Shown: positions 26,190 through 34,581 of the stretch, in pieces
Position numbering within the stretch: position 1 is the first letter of the stretch
Layout of the letters: each line of letters begins with the position of its first letter
Origin: Candidatus Sulfopaludibacter sp.
GTDB lineage: Bacteria > Acidobacteriota > Terriglobia > Bryobacterales > Bryobacteraceae
DNA length: 38,951 bases
Assembly (NCBI GenBank): GCA_031292755.1
Contig: JARLGM010000048.1
Coordinates: forward strand, 1-38,951
Direction of reading: 5' to 3'
Made by a program: the position numbers and the translations under genes
The notes under the pieces: model-generated
What the model saw: the letters and a program-made list of their open reading frames with translations, nothing else
Databases searched by the model: none
What the model was told of the DNA's origin: nothing

Positions 26190-27941
26190 TTACCTGACTG
26201 TGATCGGCGTGCCGATCACCGTGCCGATTACTTCCCCGGAGATCACTAATTCCACGCGCCGATTCTGCTGCCGGCCGTCAGCGGTCTCGTTGGTAGCCAC
26301 GGGGTGAGTTTTTCCGAAGCCCTTGGCTGTTACGGACCCCACCGCCATGCCCTGCCGGGTCAGGTAGTCGCGGACGCTCTCGCTGCGGTCTTCGGAGAGT
26401 TGTTGATTGTAGTCGTCTCCGCCGACACTGTCGGTGTATCCTTCCACCGCAAGCAGCAGCCCGGGGTGTCCGGAGACAATGCCGGCCAGTTTGGCCAGTT
26501 TCTCGCGGGCCACGGGCCTGAGCGAATACTTGCCGGTGTCGAAGAGGACATCCGACATGTTGACGATTAAGCCGCGCTCGGTGTCTCGCGTCTGAAGAAT
26601 GGCGTTGAATTGCGCCAGCAGGTTCACTCGAAGCTCCGCCTTCTCCGCCTGCAACTGCGCCGCCTGCCTGGTCGCGCTGTCGAGCTCTACCTGGCTGCTT
26701 GCTCTTTGCAGATCGTTCTCGCGCTTCAGGCGATCCGCCTCCGCGCCGGCTGCCGTTTCACGGTTGTCATTCTGTATCTTGAGGCGATCCGCTTCCGCGC
26801 CGGCTGCCGTTTCACGGGCCTCATTTTGCATCTTGAGGCGGTCCGCTTCTGCGCCGGCTGCCGTTTCACGGGCGTCATTTAGCGTCTTCAGGCGCTCTGC
26901 TTCGGACGCGGCGGCGGCCATGCGGCCGTCATTCTCCTGCTTGACGCGGTTGAGGTCAGCCTGCGATGCGGCTGCTTGCGCATGGTTTTCCCGTGTCAGG
27001 CGCCCGGTCTCGGCCTCTGCCTGGAGTCGTGCCGCTTCGGCGTCCCGCCTGACGCGATCGGTCTCGGACTCCGCGGCGGCGCGTCCGTTTTCGGCGCTGG
27101 TTTCCCGCTGCAGGGATTGCTCCTGCGCCCGGTTCACCGCCGTCTCCTCCTGGCGTTTGACGGCGATAACTCGAGAGTCTTCGGCCATCTGAACAGCTTC
27201 GCGGGCCGCCATGGTTACCGGTTTCCGGCCGGCCTTGTCGGATTGGTAGGTCTCGGCCTGAGACAAACTCTTTTCAGCCTTTTGGAAGGTCTCGGGAGCA
27301 AACTGGTCGGCCCCCATAGCGCGTGCGATCTGAACCGCGTTGCGGGCTTCATACAGTTCAAGGGGCTGTTTTCGATCGAGTTTCAGCGCCAAGGGGTTCG
27401 CGAGGCGGTCATACTGGCCGCGCTGCAGCAACTCGTACTTGGCGTCGATCGGCTCCACCTTGCCAACGGTGTCCGCGCGCACTACGTTTTCCATAACTAC
27501 CAGGTCGCTAGGCTGCGATACCGCGTAGTAAGGTTCGGCCGTGACGATCAGCCCGAACACCTGCAACTCCGTGGTTACATCCAACTTGCTCTTGGTCCCA
27601 TTGAGAAGGACTTCGCCCAGGTTCGCCGTGCGGCCCTCGGGAGTGATCGCCCACAACACATAAGTGAGGTATTCCGCGCCATTTTTGGTCGCCGGCTGCA
27701 GCCCATCGAATTCTACTTCAATTGCAATGCGGCCCTGCTTGCTCTCGACGCGCGCCTTGCCTCGACCGCTGGGGAGTAGGTCGGTCCCCTGAAAATCGAC
27801 GCTGGTCGCGCCACTACGGTGCTGGTAACTGATTGCCTTCGCGGTCCGCGAGGTTACGGTGACGCGGTAGAAGGGTTGATCCTGAGCCGATAGCGCCGCG
27901 CACACCATGAACAGCGCGCCGGTAAGTTTAAGTGGAGTCAC
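26190..27941 (-). CDS. OmpA-family protein with 18-residue coiled-coil repeats (copy 1)
   Basis: 583 residues, GTG start. Signal peptide 1-19. A beta-rich N-terminal domain (20-165) precedes a helical DUF4398-like segment ('LELYEARNAVQIARAMGADQ', ~195-260). Then comes a long alpha-helical rod in which residues 286-429 form eight consecutive 18-residue units, three of them almost identical (RETAAGAEADRLK-type). The C-terminal OmpA domain (~455-575) has 'VLFDTGKYSLRP', 'GYTDSVGGDDYNQQLSEDR' and 'GFGKTHPVATNETADGRQQN', the peptidoglycan-binding motif. It probably spans from the outer membrane region to peptidoglycan via the coiled coil. A close paralogue is at 37197-38831, and the upstream small ORF is also paralogous. 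Confidence 0.93.
   Translation of the reverse strand: MTPLKLTGALFMVCAALSAQDQPFYRVTVTSRTAKAISYQHRSGATSVDFQGTDLLPSGRGKARVESKQGRIAIEVEFDGLQPATKNGAEYLTYVLWAITPEGRTANLGEVLLNGTKSKLDVTTELQVFGLIVTAEPYYAVSQPSDLVVMENVVRADTVGKVEPIDAKYELLQRGQYDRLANPLALKLDRKQPLELYEARNAVQIARAMGADQFAPETFQKAEKSLSQAETYQSDKAGRKPVTMAAREAVQMAEDSRVIAVKRQEETAVNRAQEQSLQRETSAENGRAAAESETDRVRRDAEAARLQAEAETGRLTRENHAQAAASQADLNRVKQENDGRMAAAASEAERLKTLNDARETAAGAEADRLKMQNEARETAAGAEADRLKIQNDNRETAAGAEADRLKRENDLQRASSQVELDSATRQAAQLQAEKAELRVNLLAQFNAILQTRDTERGLIVNMSDVLFDTGKYSLRPVAREKLAKLAGIVSGHPGLLLAVEGYTDSVGGDDYNQQLSEDRSESVRDYLTRQGMAVGSVTAKGFGKTHPVATNETADGRQQNRRVELVISGEVIGTVIGTPITVR
26655..27086 (-). repeat. Eight tandem 54-bp (18-codon) units in the OmpA coiled coil
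   Basis: The period is 54 bp exactly: the motif corresponding to 'DRL' recurs at 26731, 26785, 26839 and 26893. Units at about 26709-26870 are nearly identical in DNA; the outer ones are diverged. They are in-frame and encode an 18-residue (7+11) coiled-coil period, so this is an expanding coding repeat, not a CRISPR. Confidence 0.85.
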
Positions 27942-27962
27942 GTTAGTTTCTTTCTCCCCAGG

Positions 27963-28268
27963 TTATTGGCTGGAGCCGGTTGGGGTACCCTCACGCGGAG
28001 AGTACTTATTTAATAAGTCGAGCACTTTAGTGGCCGACCTTGGCGCTCTCACCGAGGTGGTCACGGGGGGCTGTGGACGACTGCTCCCTAGTGCACGAGG
28101 GGAACCAATCTTGCCTTTTTGTTGAGGCGATTCAACGCGGAAGTAGCTGGTGATAAAGCGCAGGTGCCACGGGTGGTAAACAATCCCCAGGAAGAGCAAT
28201 TCGAGTTCCCTCGGACCGTTCTCCAGAAGCCAGCGGGCAGCTTGTGAATGCGAACCTTCGGGGCCCAT
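27963..28268 (-). CDS. Small protein upstream of OmpA copy 1, paralogous to the ORF at the window's right edge
   Basis: 101 residues from ATG 28268; the true start is uncertain because another frame is open through 28345-28088. The supporting evidence is comparative: the last ~33 residues ('VTTSVRAPRSATKVLDLLNK' then 'YSPREG') match the peptide read at 38840-38951 in front of the second OmpA gene ('LMNLLNKYSPRA'). Two loci with the same small ORF directly upstream of paralogous OmpA genes argue that it is real and belongs to the module. It has no signal peptide or known domain. It ends 21 bp before the OmpA start. Confidence 0.55.
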   Translation of the reverse strand: MGPEGSHSQAARWLLENGPRELELLFLGIVYHPWHLRFITSYFRVESPQQKGKIGSPRALGSSRPQPPVTTSVRAPRSATKVLDLLNKYSPREGTPTGSSQ

Positions 28269-28534
28269 GGCGTTTCAACCTTCCCGCCGTCGATCCGGTA
28301 GCCCGAGGCCGCATGAAAGACGACAGGCGGCGGGGATGGGGGCAATGTAACGAACTTCCGGCTGCACCGACAATTCTCAAGCGGCGGATGCCGATTCGGC
28401 GCGGGCAGCGCTATTTGCTTGCCGAAATGCAGATTCTGCGTTGTGCAATGCGGGGAATCCGAGTAACTCGCGGTTCCTGGCGCGGCGTAGTGTCCAGGCC
28501 AAAAGCAAGAGCGCGATCGTCGTAAACACCGGTT
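28269..28534. other. Gene-poor stretch
   Basis: About 266 bp without a supported gene. A minus-strand frame is open here (encoding a Pro-rich 'VVFHAASGYRIDGGK' peptide) and could be a 5' extension of the small ORF in a different frame, but no start or homologue was recognised. Confidence 0.4.
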
Positions 28535-28858
28535 TCACAATGCCGCCACCGGAGTAGTCCGGAATGCCGCAAACAAGGCTACGAAACTCGCAATGCAGGC
28601 GAGACCCATCACCAGGAAAACTTTGGTTGCGAGAAACAGTGGGCTGAAAACCACCGCGACCGCCACCATTCCAGCACCCCAGCAGTATTCCTTCAGCCAG
28701 ACCGACCTCTGTATGAATAAGATGGCGCCCAGACACACCAGGAAATCCAACAGTGGTTCGTAACTCGCGGCGAAACACGAAAACAGAGCGGCAATCAGTA
28801 AGACCGGAATCGCGATCCACTTCATGATCTTCGTAACGATTTTAACGATTTGAAGCAT
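28535..28858 (-). CDS. Small multi-pass membrane protein
   Basis: 107 residues from ATG 28858 with four hydrophobic segments: 'WIAIPVLLIAALFSCFAA', 'PLLDFLVCLGAILFI', 'YCWGAGMVAVAVVFSPLFLA', and 'VFLVMGLACIASFVALFAAF'. The plan of four helices and no large loops resembles the small DUF6804-type membrane proteins, but that match is only by general pattern. A longer open frame upstream would run antisense into the next gene and is rejected. The divergent WxxGxW gene starts 138 bp away. Function unknown. Confidence 0.7.
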   Translation of the reverse strand: MLQIVKIVTKIMKWIAIPVLLIAALFSCFAASYEPLLDFLVCLGAILFIQRSVWLKEYCWGAGMVAVAVVFSPLFLATKVFLVMGLACIASFVALFAAFRTTPVAAL

Positions 28859-28996
28859 TAGCTTTTCTTTCGTCGCCCACTGTCTGAATACACATTGGCA
28901 TTCCATTGGCCATCGGCCACGAAGGTGACCCAGGGCGCGAGAGGGTCGGCCCATAACGTGCTCTTGGCTCCGTGTAATCGAAAAGGAATCGAAAGC

Positions 28997-29362
28997 ATGA
29001 AGGTCAAGCTGACCGTATTGATGTTGCTGGCTGTGGGAGCTGTGTTCGCTCAGCTTTCCGTCGGAATCCGCATCGGCCCACCGCCACCGGTCCGCGTCGT
29101 CAGAGTGCAGCCGCCAAGCCCCGGACCAGACTATACCTGGATTGGCGGCTACTGGTATCCGGTGAGCGGCCATTATCGATGGCACGCCGGATATTGGACC
29201 CGCCCGGCATACGCCGGCGCACACTGGGTGGCGCCCCATCATGATGGAGAGCGCTTCTATGAAGGTTATTGGGACGGCGACCGCGGCCGCGCTGCCCACG
29301 ACCATAAGACGGACCACGACCGTAGAAATCGGGACTTCAATCACGACCACCACGACGAATAA
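28997..29362 (+). CDS. Exported WxxGxW-repeat (BcpO-like) protein
   Basis: 121 residues. Signal peptide residues 1-18 ('MKVKLTVLMLLAVGAVFA'), with AAGGAA before the ATG. The mature part has the aromatic repeat 'YTWIGGYW', 'YRWHAGYW', 'AHWVAP', 'RFYEGYWDGD', i.e. WxxGxW units as in BcpO-type and YXWQ-like periplasmic proteins. The C-terminus is an unusual Asp/His/Arg-rich tail ('HDHKTDHDRRNRDFNHDHHD') that could bind metal ions. It is encoded alone, divergent from a small membrane protein. Confidence 0.85.
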   Translation: MKVKLTVLMLLAVGAVFAQLSVGIRIGPPPPVRVVRVQPPSPGPDYTWIGGYWYPVSGHYRWHAGYWTRPAYAGAHWVAPHHDGERFYEGYWDGDRGRAAHDHKTDHDRRNRDFNHDHHDE

Positions 29363-29710
29363 TCCAATTGGTGCAAGTCACCTCGCGGGACGGGAATTCG
29401 CCCTTCCCGGCCTGTTCCGGTTCGATATGAGCGCCTTCCGCATCGTCAACTTCTCCGCAACAACTACGTCTGCCATTCCACCGCATTCGGTCATGTGACC
29501 CTGCGTGGTCAGCGCCACGCCGCCCCGCGCAAGCTCCGTAGGGGGCCTGCCTGGCATACACGTATGACATTGCGGCCATTTGACGCTAACGGCCCCTAAA
29601 ATGCCTCTACAGGAAACCGTGGGACGAAGAAGGTATGACGCAATACAGAACGCCGGCCAGTATGCGTCTGGCTGTCAAACGTCTTCAGTAGAGAATCTTG
29701 ATTCTGCCGC
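29363..29710. other. Intergenic stretch without a supported gene
   Basis: About 350 bp with no convincing coding potential on either strand: short open frames have no ribosome-binding site or recognisable sequence. No tRNA, terminator or clear promoter was seen. Confidence 0.5.
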
Positions 29711-30568
29711 ATGCGTGCCTTCTCCGGGCGCCGCGCGGCGGCAAGTATCGAACGACGGGGCAGCAGCATGCGACATAGTGTCATCCCGATATTGGAGCCC
29801 GTTACCAAGCCGCGCCACATCCCCATCGTCAATGATCTGACAGTTGGTATGCAGTGGGAGGACTTCGCGCCCGGCGCCGGGCGGCGCATCCTCAAGAGGC
29901 ATCGCGGCAGGATTTGCAGGTTGAATGAAGATATGCAAGGTACCGGCGCGATCGCACCGGCGGCGTCCATCTCGGCTGTCCGAGTCTGTGGAACGCCCCT
30001 GCACAACCATCGCGTGGTCATCTTCCGAGCAGGCACCACCGGTGTTGGAGTCGCCGATCCGCTCCGCGACGCTATGGTGCGCGAGGGACTTTCCAAAGAG
30101 GACGCAGTCAAACGGTTTTGGTGCGTGGACCGGCAGGGGCTCCTCACTACCGATATCGGCGATCGGCGACCGGCCATACTGGTGGGAGCGTCGGCGTCCG
30201 GCGGCAGTTTCACGGGAACGATGATTCGGGAAATGGCGGCACACACCGAACGGCCCATCAGCTTCGTTTTGTCCGGTCCGCGTGCACGGGCGGAAGCGAA
30301 TCCGGCAGATCTGATTTCCTGGACTGACGGGCGGCGGGCGCTGATCGCGACCGGCAGCCCCTTCGGCCCAGTCACCCACAAGGGCGTAACATACGTTGTC
30401 GGACAGTTGAACAATGCCATGCTGTCCCTGGGCTTGTGCCTGGGCGCTATCGTTTCGCGAGCCGCCGCGGTCGCTGAGGGACTGGCCAGAGTCAAATTCA
30501 ACGACATCGTTCAGCAGGTGCAAGACGCGATATGGCAGCCCGAGTCTCGCCGGATCCAGGCGTCATGA
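29711..30568 (+). pseudogene. Truncated, internally deleted NAD-malic enzyme remnant
   Basis: The frame (285 codons, possibly starting at ATG 29768) is similar to the C-terminal half of malic enzyme: 'MQWEDFAPGAGRRILKRHRG', 'EDMQGTGAIAP', the dinucleotide-binding stretch 'TTGVGVADPLRDAMVREG' and 'WCVDRQGLL', then 'AILVGASASGGSFTGTMIRE' and 'IATGSPFGPVTHKGVTYVVG'. The N-terminal catalytic domain (~200 residues) is missing and about 40 residues seem deleted between 'TDIGD' and 'RRPAILVG'. A glycine of the GAG motif is replaced by Arg (FRAGTTG). Active malic enzyme is not expected. It could still make a protein, as the frame is open. Confidence 0.65.
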
Positions 30569-30812
30569 GGAGGTCAAGATGGTGCCGGACGGCAACGGCC
30601 AGTTCGCGTCCCGATCTTCGCGAGCAGGACTTTGCGGTAGCGGCAATGCGAGTAGGCACACCGTCGATCCGGACGAAGGGGACGGGAACCGGTCGGCCGG
30701 GAATGGTAAGCTGGTGGTGCGCGCACGCGCCCGCTACCCTCGTCACCCGCCACCCGTTCTACTTTGTTGGCGCCGCACCAGACCGTTTTATCGTACGTGC
30801 CGAAAGGATCGC
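30569..30812. other. Gap before the GT4/GH130 operon
   Basis: 244 bp between the malic-enzyme remnant and the first glycosyltransferase. A GAGGAGG motif before ATG 30579 could start an in-frame 78-residue extension of that enzyme, but the extension is low-complexity and Arg-rich, while ATG 30813 with AAAGGA fits the GT4 N-terminus. The gap probably holds the operon promoter; no clear -35/-10 pair is seen. Confidence 0.4.
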
Positions 30813-33101
30813 ATGACAGAGGCTTCTAAAATTCGCAAAATCGCCTTCGTTGGTGACCATCTGCCACGCAAATGCGGCATCGCTACGTTCACGACTGACT
30901 TGCTTGCCGCGGTTGCCGGCGCGTATCCCCAAAGCCAGTGCTTCGCCGTCTCGGTAAACGATATTCCGGGTGGCTACGAATATCCGGAAGTGGTTCGCTT
31001 TGAAATCGAGGAGCAGGACCTGTCATCCTATTTGCGCGCCGCGGACTTCCTCAATATCAGCAACGTGGACGTTGTCTGCCTGCAGCATGAGTTCGGCATT
31101 TTCGGCGGCCCGGTGGGTGGCCACATCCTGGCATTTCTGCGCGAATTGAGAATGCCCGTAGTCACCACGCTACATACCATTCTGCGCCAGCCGAAAGCGG
31201 ACCAGCGGCGGGTAATGGAGGGGTTGGTCTCGCTCTCCAGCCGTCTCGTCGTCATGTCCGAGCGTGGCCGGCAGATGCTGCAGGACATCTACCATACGCC
31301 ACCGGCCAAGATCGATCTCATTCCACACGGCATCCCCGACGTGGGCTTCGTCGATCCAACATATTTCAAAGATCAGTTCGGGGTGGAAGGAAGAATTGTT
31401 CTGCTGACGTTCGGCCTGCTTTCGCCCAACAAGGGTATCGAGAGCGTGCTAAACGCCCTGCCGGATATTCTCACGGAGTTTCCCGAAGTCGTTTATATTG
31501 TCCTCGGCGCCACGCACCCCAACGAACTACGGGAGCACGGCGACGCTTACCGGCTCAGCCTCGAACTTCTTGCCAAGAAGAACAGGATCGCCAAGAACGT
31601 CATCTTTTACAACCAGTTCGTGGAGTTGGAGAATCTCAAGGAGTTCATCGGTGCCGCGGACCTTTACATCACCCCTTACCTGAACGAAGCGCAGATTACC
31701 TCGGGCACGCTGGCATACGCGTTTGGCGCGGGCAAAGCCGTGGTTTCCACCCCGTACTGGCATGCTGCGGAATTGCTGGCGGAGGACCGCGGGGCGCTGG
31801 TGCCTTTCGGCGATGCACCCGCAATCGCGCGCGAGGTGACGGGACTGCTGCGGGACGATACTCGCCGGCATGCCATGCGAAAGAACGCATACCGGATCGG
31901 CCGCGAAATGATTTGGAGCAACGTCGCGCAGATGTACATGCGCTCCTTCGAGTGCTCCCGGCTGCAAGTGACGGCGCGGTCGCGAAAGTCTCTTGCCATT
32001 AAGACGCTGGACCTGAAGCCGCGAGAACTGCCGAAGATGAAACTCAATCATCTCGCGCGTATGACCGACTCCACCGGAGTTTTCCAGCACGCTATTTTCA
32101 GCATCCCGAATTTTTCTGAGGGCTATTGCACCGACGATAACGCTCGTGCCTTCGTCCTGGCAGTGCTGCTCGGAGAACTGGGCGACGAGCCCGAAGCCGT
32201 CCGCACGCTAGCCACCACCTCCGGGGCCTTTCTCCATCATGCCTTCGATCTCACCGCGAAACGCTTCCACAACCACCTGAGCTTCGATCGCCGTTGGTTG
32301 GATGCTCAGGGATCGGAGGACTGTCACGGGCGGGCCATCTGGGCGCTTGGCCTCGCCGTGGGCCGCTCGCCCTTCCGTAGTTTCCAGATGATGGCAGGGC
32401 AACTGTTCGCACAAGCATTGCCTGCGCTGACCGGTTTTTCGTCGCCGCGAGCCTGGGCGTTCAGTCTGATTGGCATTCATGAATATCTGCGCCGGTTGAG
32501 CGGCGACAGTCTGGTCAACCAGACCCGGGAGGCACTGACTTGCCGGCTTATGGAGCGCTTCGACGCGAGCGCCCACCCGGACTGGCAATGGTTTGAGGAA
32601 GAGCTGTCGTACGATAACGCGAAACTGGCGCACGCCTTGATCGTCAGCGGAGAGGCAACGGGGCAACAAGCCGTGCTCGACCGGGGACTACGCGCCCTGC
32701 GCTGGCTCACGGAGGTGCAGACTTCCGAAAAGGGTCATTTTCGGCCCATCGGCAGCAACGGATTCTACTCCCGCGGCGGCACGCGCGCCAATTTCGATCA
32801 GCAGCCGGTCGAGGCGCAAGCCACGGTCTCGGCTTGTCTGGAAGCCTATCGCGCCACCTCGGATCTCGCCTGGTACGAACATGCCCAGCGCGCCTTTGAT
32901 TGGTTTATCGGCTGGAACGATCTGGGCCTCGAACTTTACTCTCCAGAAACGGGCGGCTGCCGCGATGGGCTGCACGTAGATCGGGTCAACGGGAACCAGG
33001 GCGCGGAATCCACCCTGGCTTTCCTGCTCTCTCTGGCAGAGATGCAGTTGGCCCAGAACACACTGACCAGTTTCAAGGAACCGATCGCCATCGCGGAGTA
33101 A
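30813..33101 (+). CDS. GT4 glycosyltransferase with C-terminal alpha-toroid domain
   Basis: 762 residues. Residues ~9-390 are a GT-B family 4 glycosyltransferase: 'KIAFVGDHLPRKCGIATFT' (nucleotide-sugar N-domain), 'VDVVCLQHEFGIFGG', then 'LTFGLLSPNKGIESVLNALP', 'YITPYLNEAQITSGTLAYA' and 'GKAVVSTPYWHAAELL' at the donor site. Residues ~405-745 are an all-helical (alpha/alpha)6-like domain with 'SEGYCTDDNARAF', 'WFEEELSYDNAKLAHALI', 'FDQQPVEAQATVSACLEAY' and 'NGNQGAESTLAFLLSL', as found in glycosidase/epimerase toroids. It probably transfers a hexose (mannose is suggested by the GH130 neighbours) and the toroid may bind the growing glycan. First gene of the operon; 13 bp to the next. Confidence 0.9.
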   Translation: MTEASKIRKIAFVGDHLPRKCGIATFTTDLLAAVAGAYPQSQCFAVSVNDIPGGYEYPEVVRFEIEEQDLSSYLRAADFLNISNVDVVCLQHEFGIFGGPVGGHILAFLRELRMPVVTTLHTILRQPKADQRRVMEGLVSLSSRLVVMSERGRQMLQDIYHTPPAKIDLIPHGIPDVGFVDPTYFKDQFGVEGRIVLLTFGLLSPNKGIESVLNALPDILTEFPEVVYIVLGATHPNELREHGDAYRLSLELLAKKNRIAKNVIFYNQFVELENLKEFIGAADLYITPYLNEAQITSGTLAYAFGAGKAVVSTPYWHAAELLAEDRGALVPFGDAPAIAREVTGLLRDDTRRHAMRKNAYRIGREMIWSNVAQMYMRSFECSRLQVTARSRKSLAIKTLDLKPRELPKMKLNHLARMTDSTGVFQHAIFSIPNFSEGYCTDDNARAFVLAVLLGELGDEPEAVRTLATTSGAFLHHAFDLTAKRFHNHLSFDRRWLDAQGSEDCHGRAIWALGLAVGRSPFRSFQMMAGQLFAQALPALTGFSSPRAWAFSLIGIHEYLRRLSGDSLVNQTREALTCRLMERFDASAHPDWQWFEEELSYDNAKLAHALIVSGEATGQQAVLDRGLRALRWLTEVQTSEKGHFRPIGSNGFYSRGGTRANFDQQPVEAQATVSACLEAYRATSDLAWYEHAQRAFDWFIGWNDLGLELYSPETGGCRDGLHVDRVNGNQGAESTLAFLLSLAEMQLAQNTLTSFKEPIAIAE

Positions 33102-33114
33102 CCGCCAAGCCACT

Positions 33115-34581
33115 ATGTCCATTCATCTCAAACGCACCACCACAATTCTCAACCCCGACCAGACCCGCGTTCTGCTCCGGCCCTTTAGTCCGGGCGGTCC
33201 CGAGCGAGTCGCCCGAATCATCGCCCGGGTCATGGCGATTCCGGAAGAACGCGTCGGCCCTTTGCTCGACGAAGTTTGTGTTGAATTCTGCCAGCGGCAC
33301 CAGCAGATATACAAGAACTTCCTGGAACGCTTCGAACAGGTACGGGAGTCGCTCCCGGAAGATCACGAGCTTTCCGAGAAAAGACGCTGGTTAATCGGAT
33401 CCTATTTCCTGGCCGAATACTCCCTGGAGTCCGCGGCCCTCTTCAATCCATCTATCGTTCCACATCCCGACCAATCCGGTCTGCCGGCCGGTTGCCTGCG
33501 GTTCATTCTGAGCTTGCGCGCCACCGGCGAAGGACACATTTCCTCAATTACATTTCGAACCGGCATCCTCCGTCCCGATATGAGGATTGAGGTCCTGCCA
33601 TCCGCGGGCTTCCTTACCGAGCCTCAACAGGTCCCCAATCCTGTTTACGAAAGGGTGCTGTTCGGGCGGAAGCTCGCTGAACTGGGATTGACCAGTGAAT
33701 TCACGCGCCGGGTCATGCACAAACTCGGAGAATCGTTCGCGCTGGAGGAACTTCGCGCCAGTCTCCAAACCGAGCAGTTCCGCCACCCGGACGGAATGAC
33801 GCAGGAGGATCAGGATGCCTCCCAGGGCATCTGGATGCTGGCCCGGTCTAACTATGAAGTGCAGTTCCAACCCGAACAAGAGATCTCCGAGCGCATCCTC
33901 TTTCCGGCTACACCCTCCCAACGCAACGGCATCGAGGACGCCCGCTTCGTTTGTTTCCAGAATGATGACGGCACCTGTACCTACTATGCAACGTTCACCG
34001 CTTACGATGGCCGCATCGTGGTGCCGGAATTGGTAGAGACTTCCGATTTCCTTCGTTTTCGATTCATCACCCTGAATGGCCCGGCCGCCGAAAACAAGGG
34101 TATGGCCTTATTCCCCCGGAAAATCGGCGGCCACTATGCCATGTTGTCGCGCCAGGATAACGAGAACATCGACCTGATGTTTTCCGACAACGTCCACTTC
34201 TGGAATGAACACACGACTCTCCTGAAACCGGCTTTTCCCTGGGAACTGGTCCAACTGGGGAACTGCGGATCGCCCATCGAGACCGATGCCGGGTGGCTGG
34301 TTCTCAGTCACGGTGTTGGCCCGATGCGGCAGTACTGCATCGGCGCATTCCTGCTCGATCGCGACGATCCTTCCAAGGTGATTGGCCGTCTCCGCGAACC
34401 CCTCCTCAAGCCGAACGAGAACGAGCGCGAAGGCTACGTCCCCAACGTCGTATATACCTGCGGAGCTTTGGTTCACAACGGCGAGTTGATCATACCTTAT
34501 GGCCTGGCCGACCATGCCACCAGCTTCGCTACAGTCCCGCTCGCTGACGTGCTGGCGGCGATGGACCCTTTACCCGCATGA
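33115..34581 (+). CDS. GH130 family glycoside phosphorylase (large form)
   Basis: 488 residues: a ~110-residue helical N-terminal extension precedes a five-bladed beta-propeller. The general acid is probably Asp275 in 'NGIEDARFVCF', matching the GH130 'EDxR' motif. Other hallmarks are 'NYEVQF' and 'GNCGSPIETDAGWLVLSHGV', the phosphate-side loop, and 'LLKPNENEREGYVPNVVYTCG'. GH130 enzymes phosphorolyse beta-mannosides (for example mannosyl-glucose or beta-1,2-mannobiose) to mannose 1-phosphate, or hydrolyse them; long forms with this N-terminus occur in such clusters. The stop overlaps the next start (ATGA at 34578). Confidence 0.88.
   Translation: MSIHLKRTTTILNPDQTRVLLRPFSPGGPERVARIIARVMAIPEERVGPLLDEVCVEFCQRHQQIYKNFLERFEQVRESLPEDHELSEKRRWLIGSYFLAEYSLESAALFNPSIVPHPDQSGLPAGCLRFILSLRATGEGHISSITFRTGILRPDMRIEVLPSAGFLTEPQQVPNPVYERVLFGRKLAELGLTSEFTRRVMHKLGESFALEELRASLQTEQFRHPDGMTQEDQDASQGIWMLARSNYEVQFQPEQEISERILFPATPSQRNGIEDARFVCFQNDDGTCTYYATFTAYDGRIVVPELVETSDFLRFRFITLNGPAAENKGMALFPRKIGGHYAMLSRQDNENIDLMFSDNVHFWNEHTTLLKPAFPWELVQLGNCGSPIETDAGWLVLSHGVGPMRQYCIGAFLLDRDDPSKVIGRLREPLLKPNENEREGYVPNVVYTCGALVHNGELIIPYGLADHATSFATVPLADVLAAMDPLPA

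Noticed and set aside
26709-26892. Regular 54-bp direct repeats that could suggest a CRISPR-like array
   Set aside because: The repeats are contiguous without spacers, in frame, and encode the coiled coil of an OmpA protein.
28895-28996. In-frame 5' extension of the WxxGxW protein from 28895
   Set aside because: The ATG at 28997 has a good ribosome-binding site and opens a canonical signal peptide; the extension would destroy it.
29388-29400. GAATTCGCCCTT-like 12-mer resembling a cloning-vector edge
   Set aside because: The match is short and no further vector sequence follows on either side, so chance is the simplest explanation.
30579-30812. In-frame N-terminal extension of the first GT4 from ATG 30579 with GAGGAGG upstream
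   Set aside because: The 78 added residues are Arg/Gly-rich low-complexity sequence without homology to the GT4 N-terminus; ATG 30813 with AAAGGA suits it. A separate small gene here cannot be excluded.
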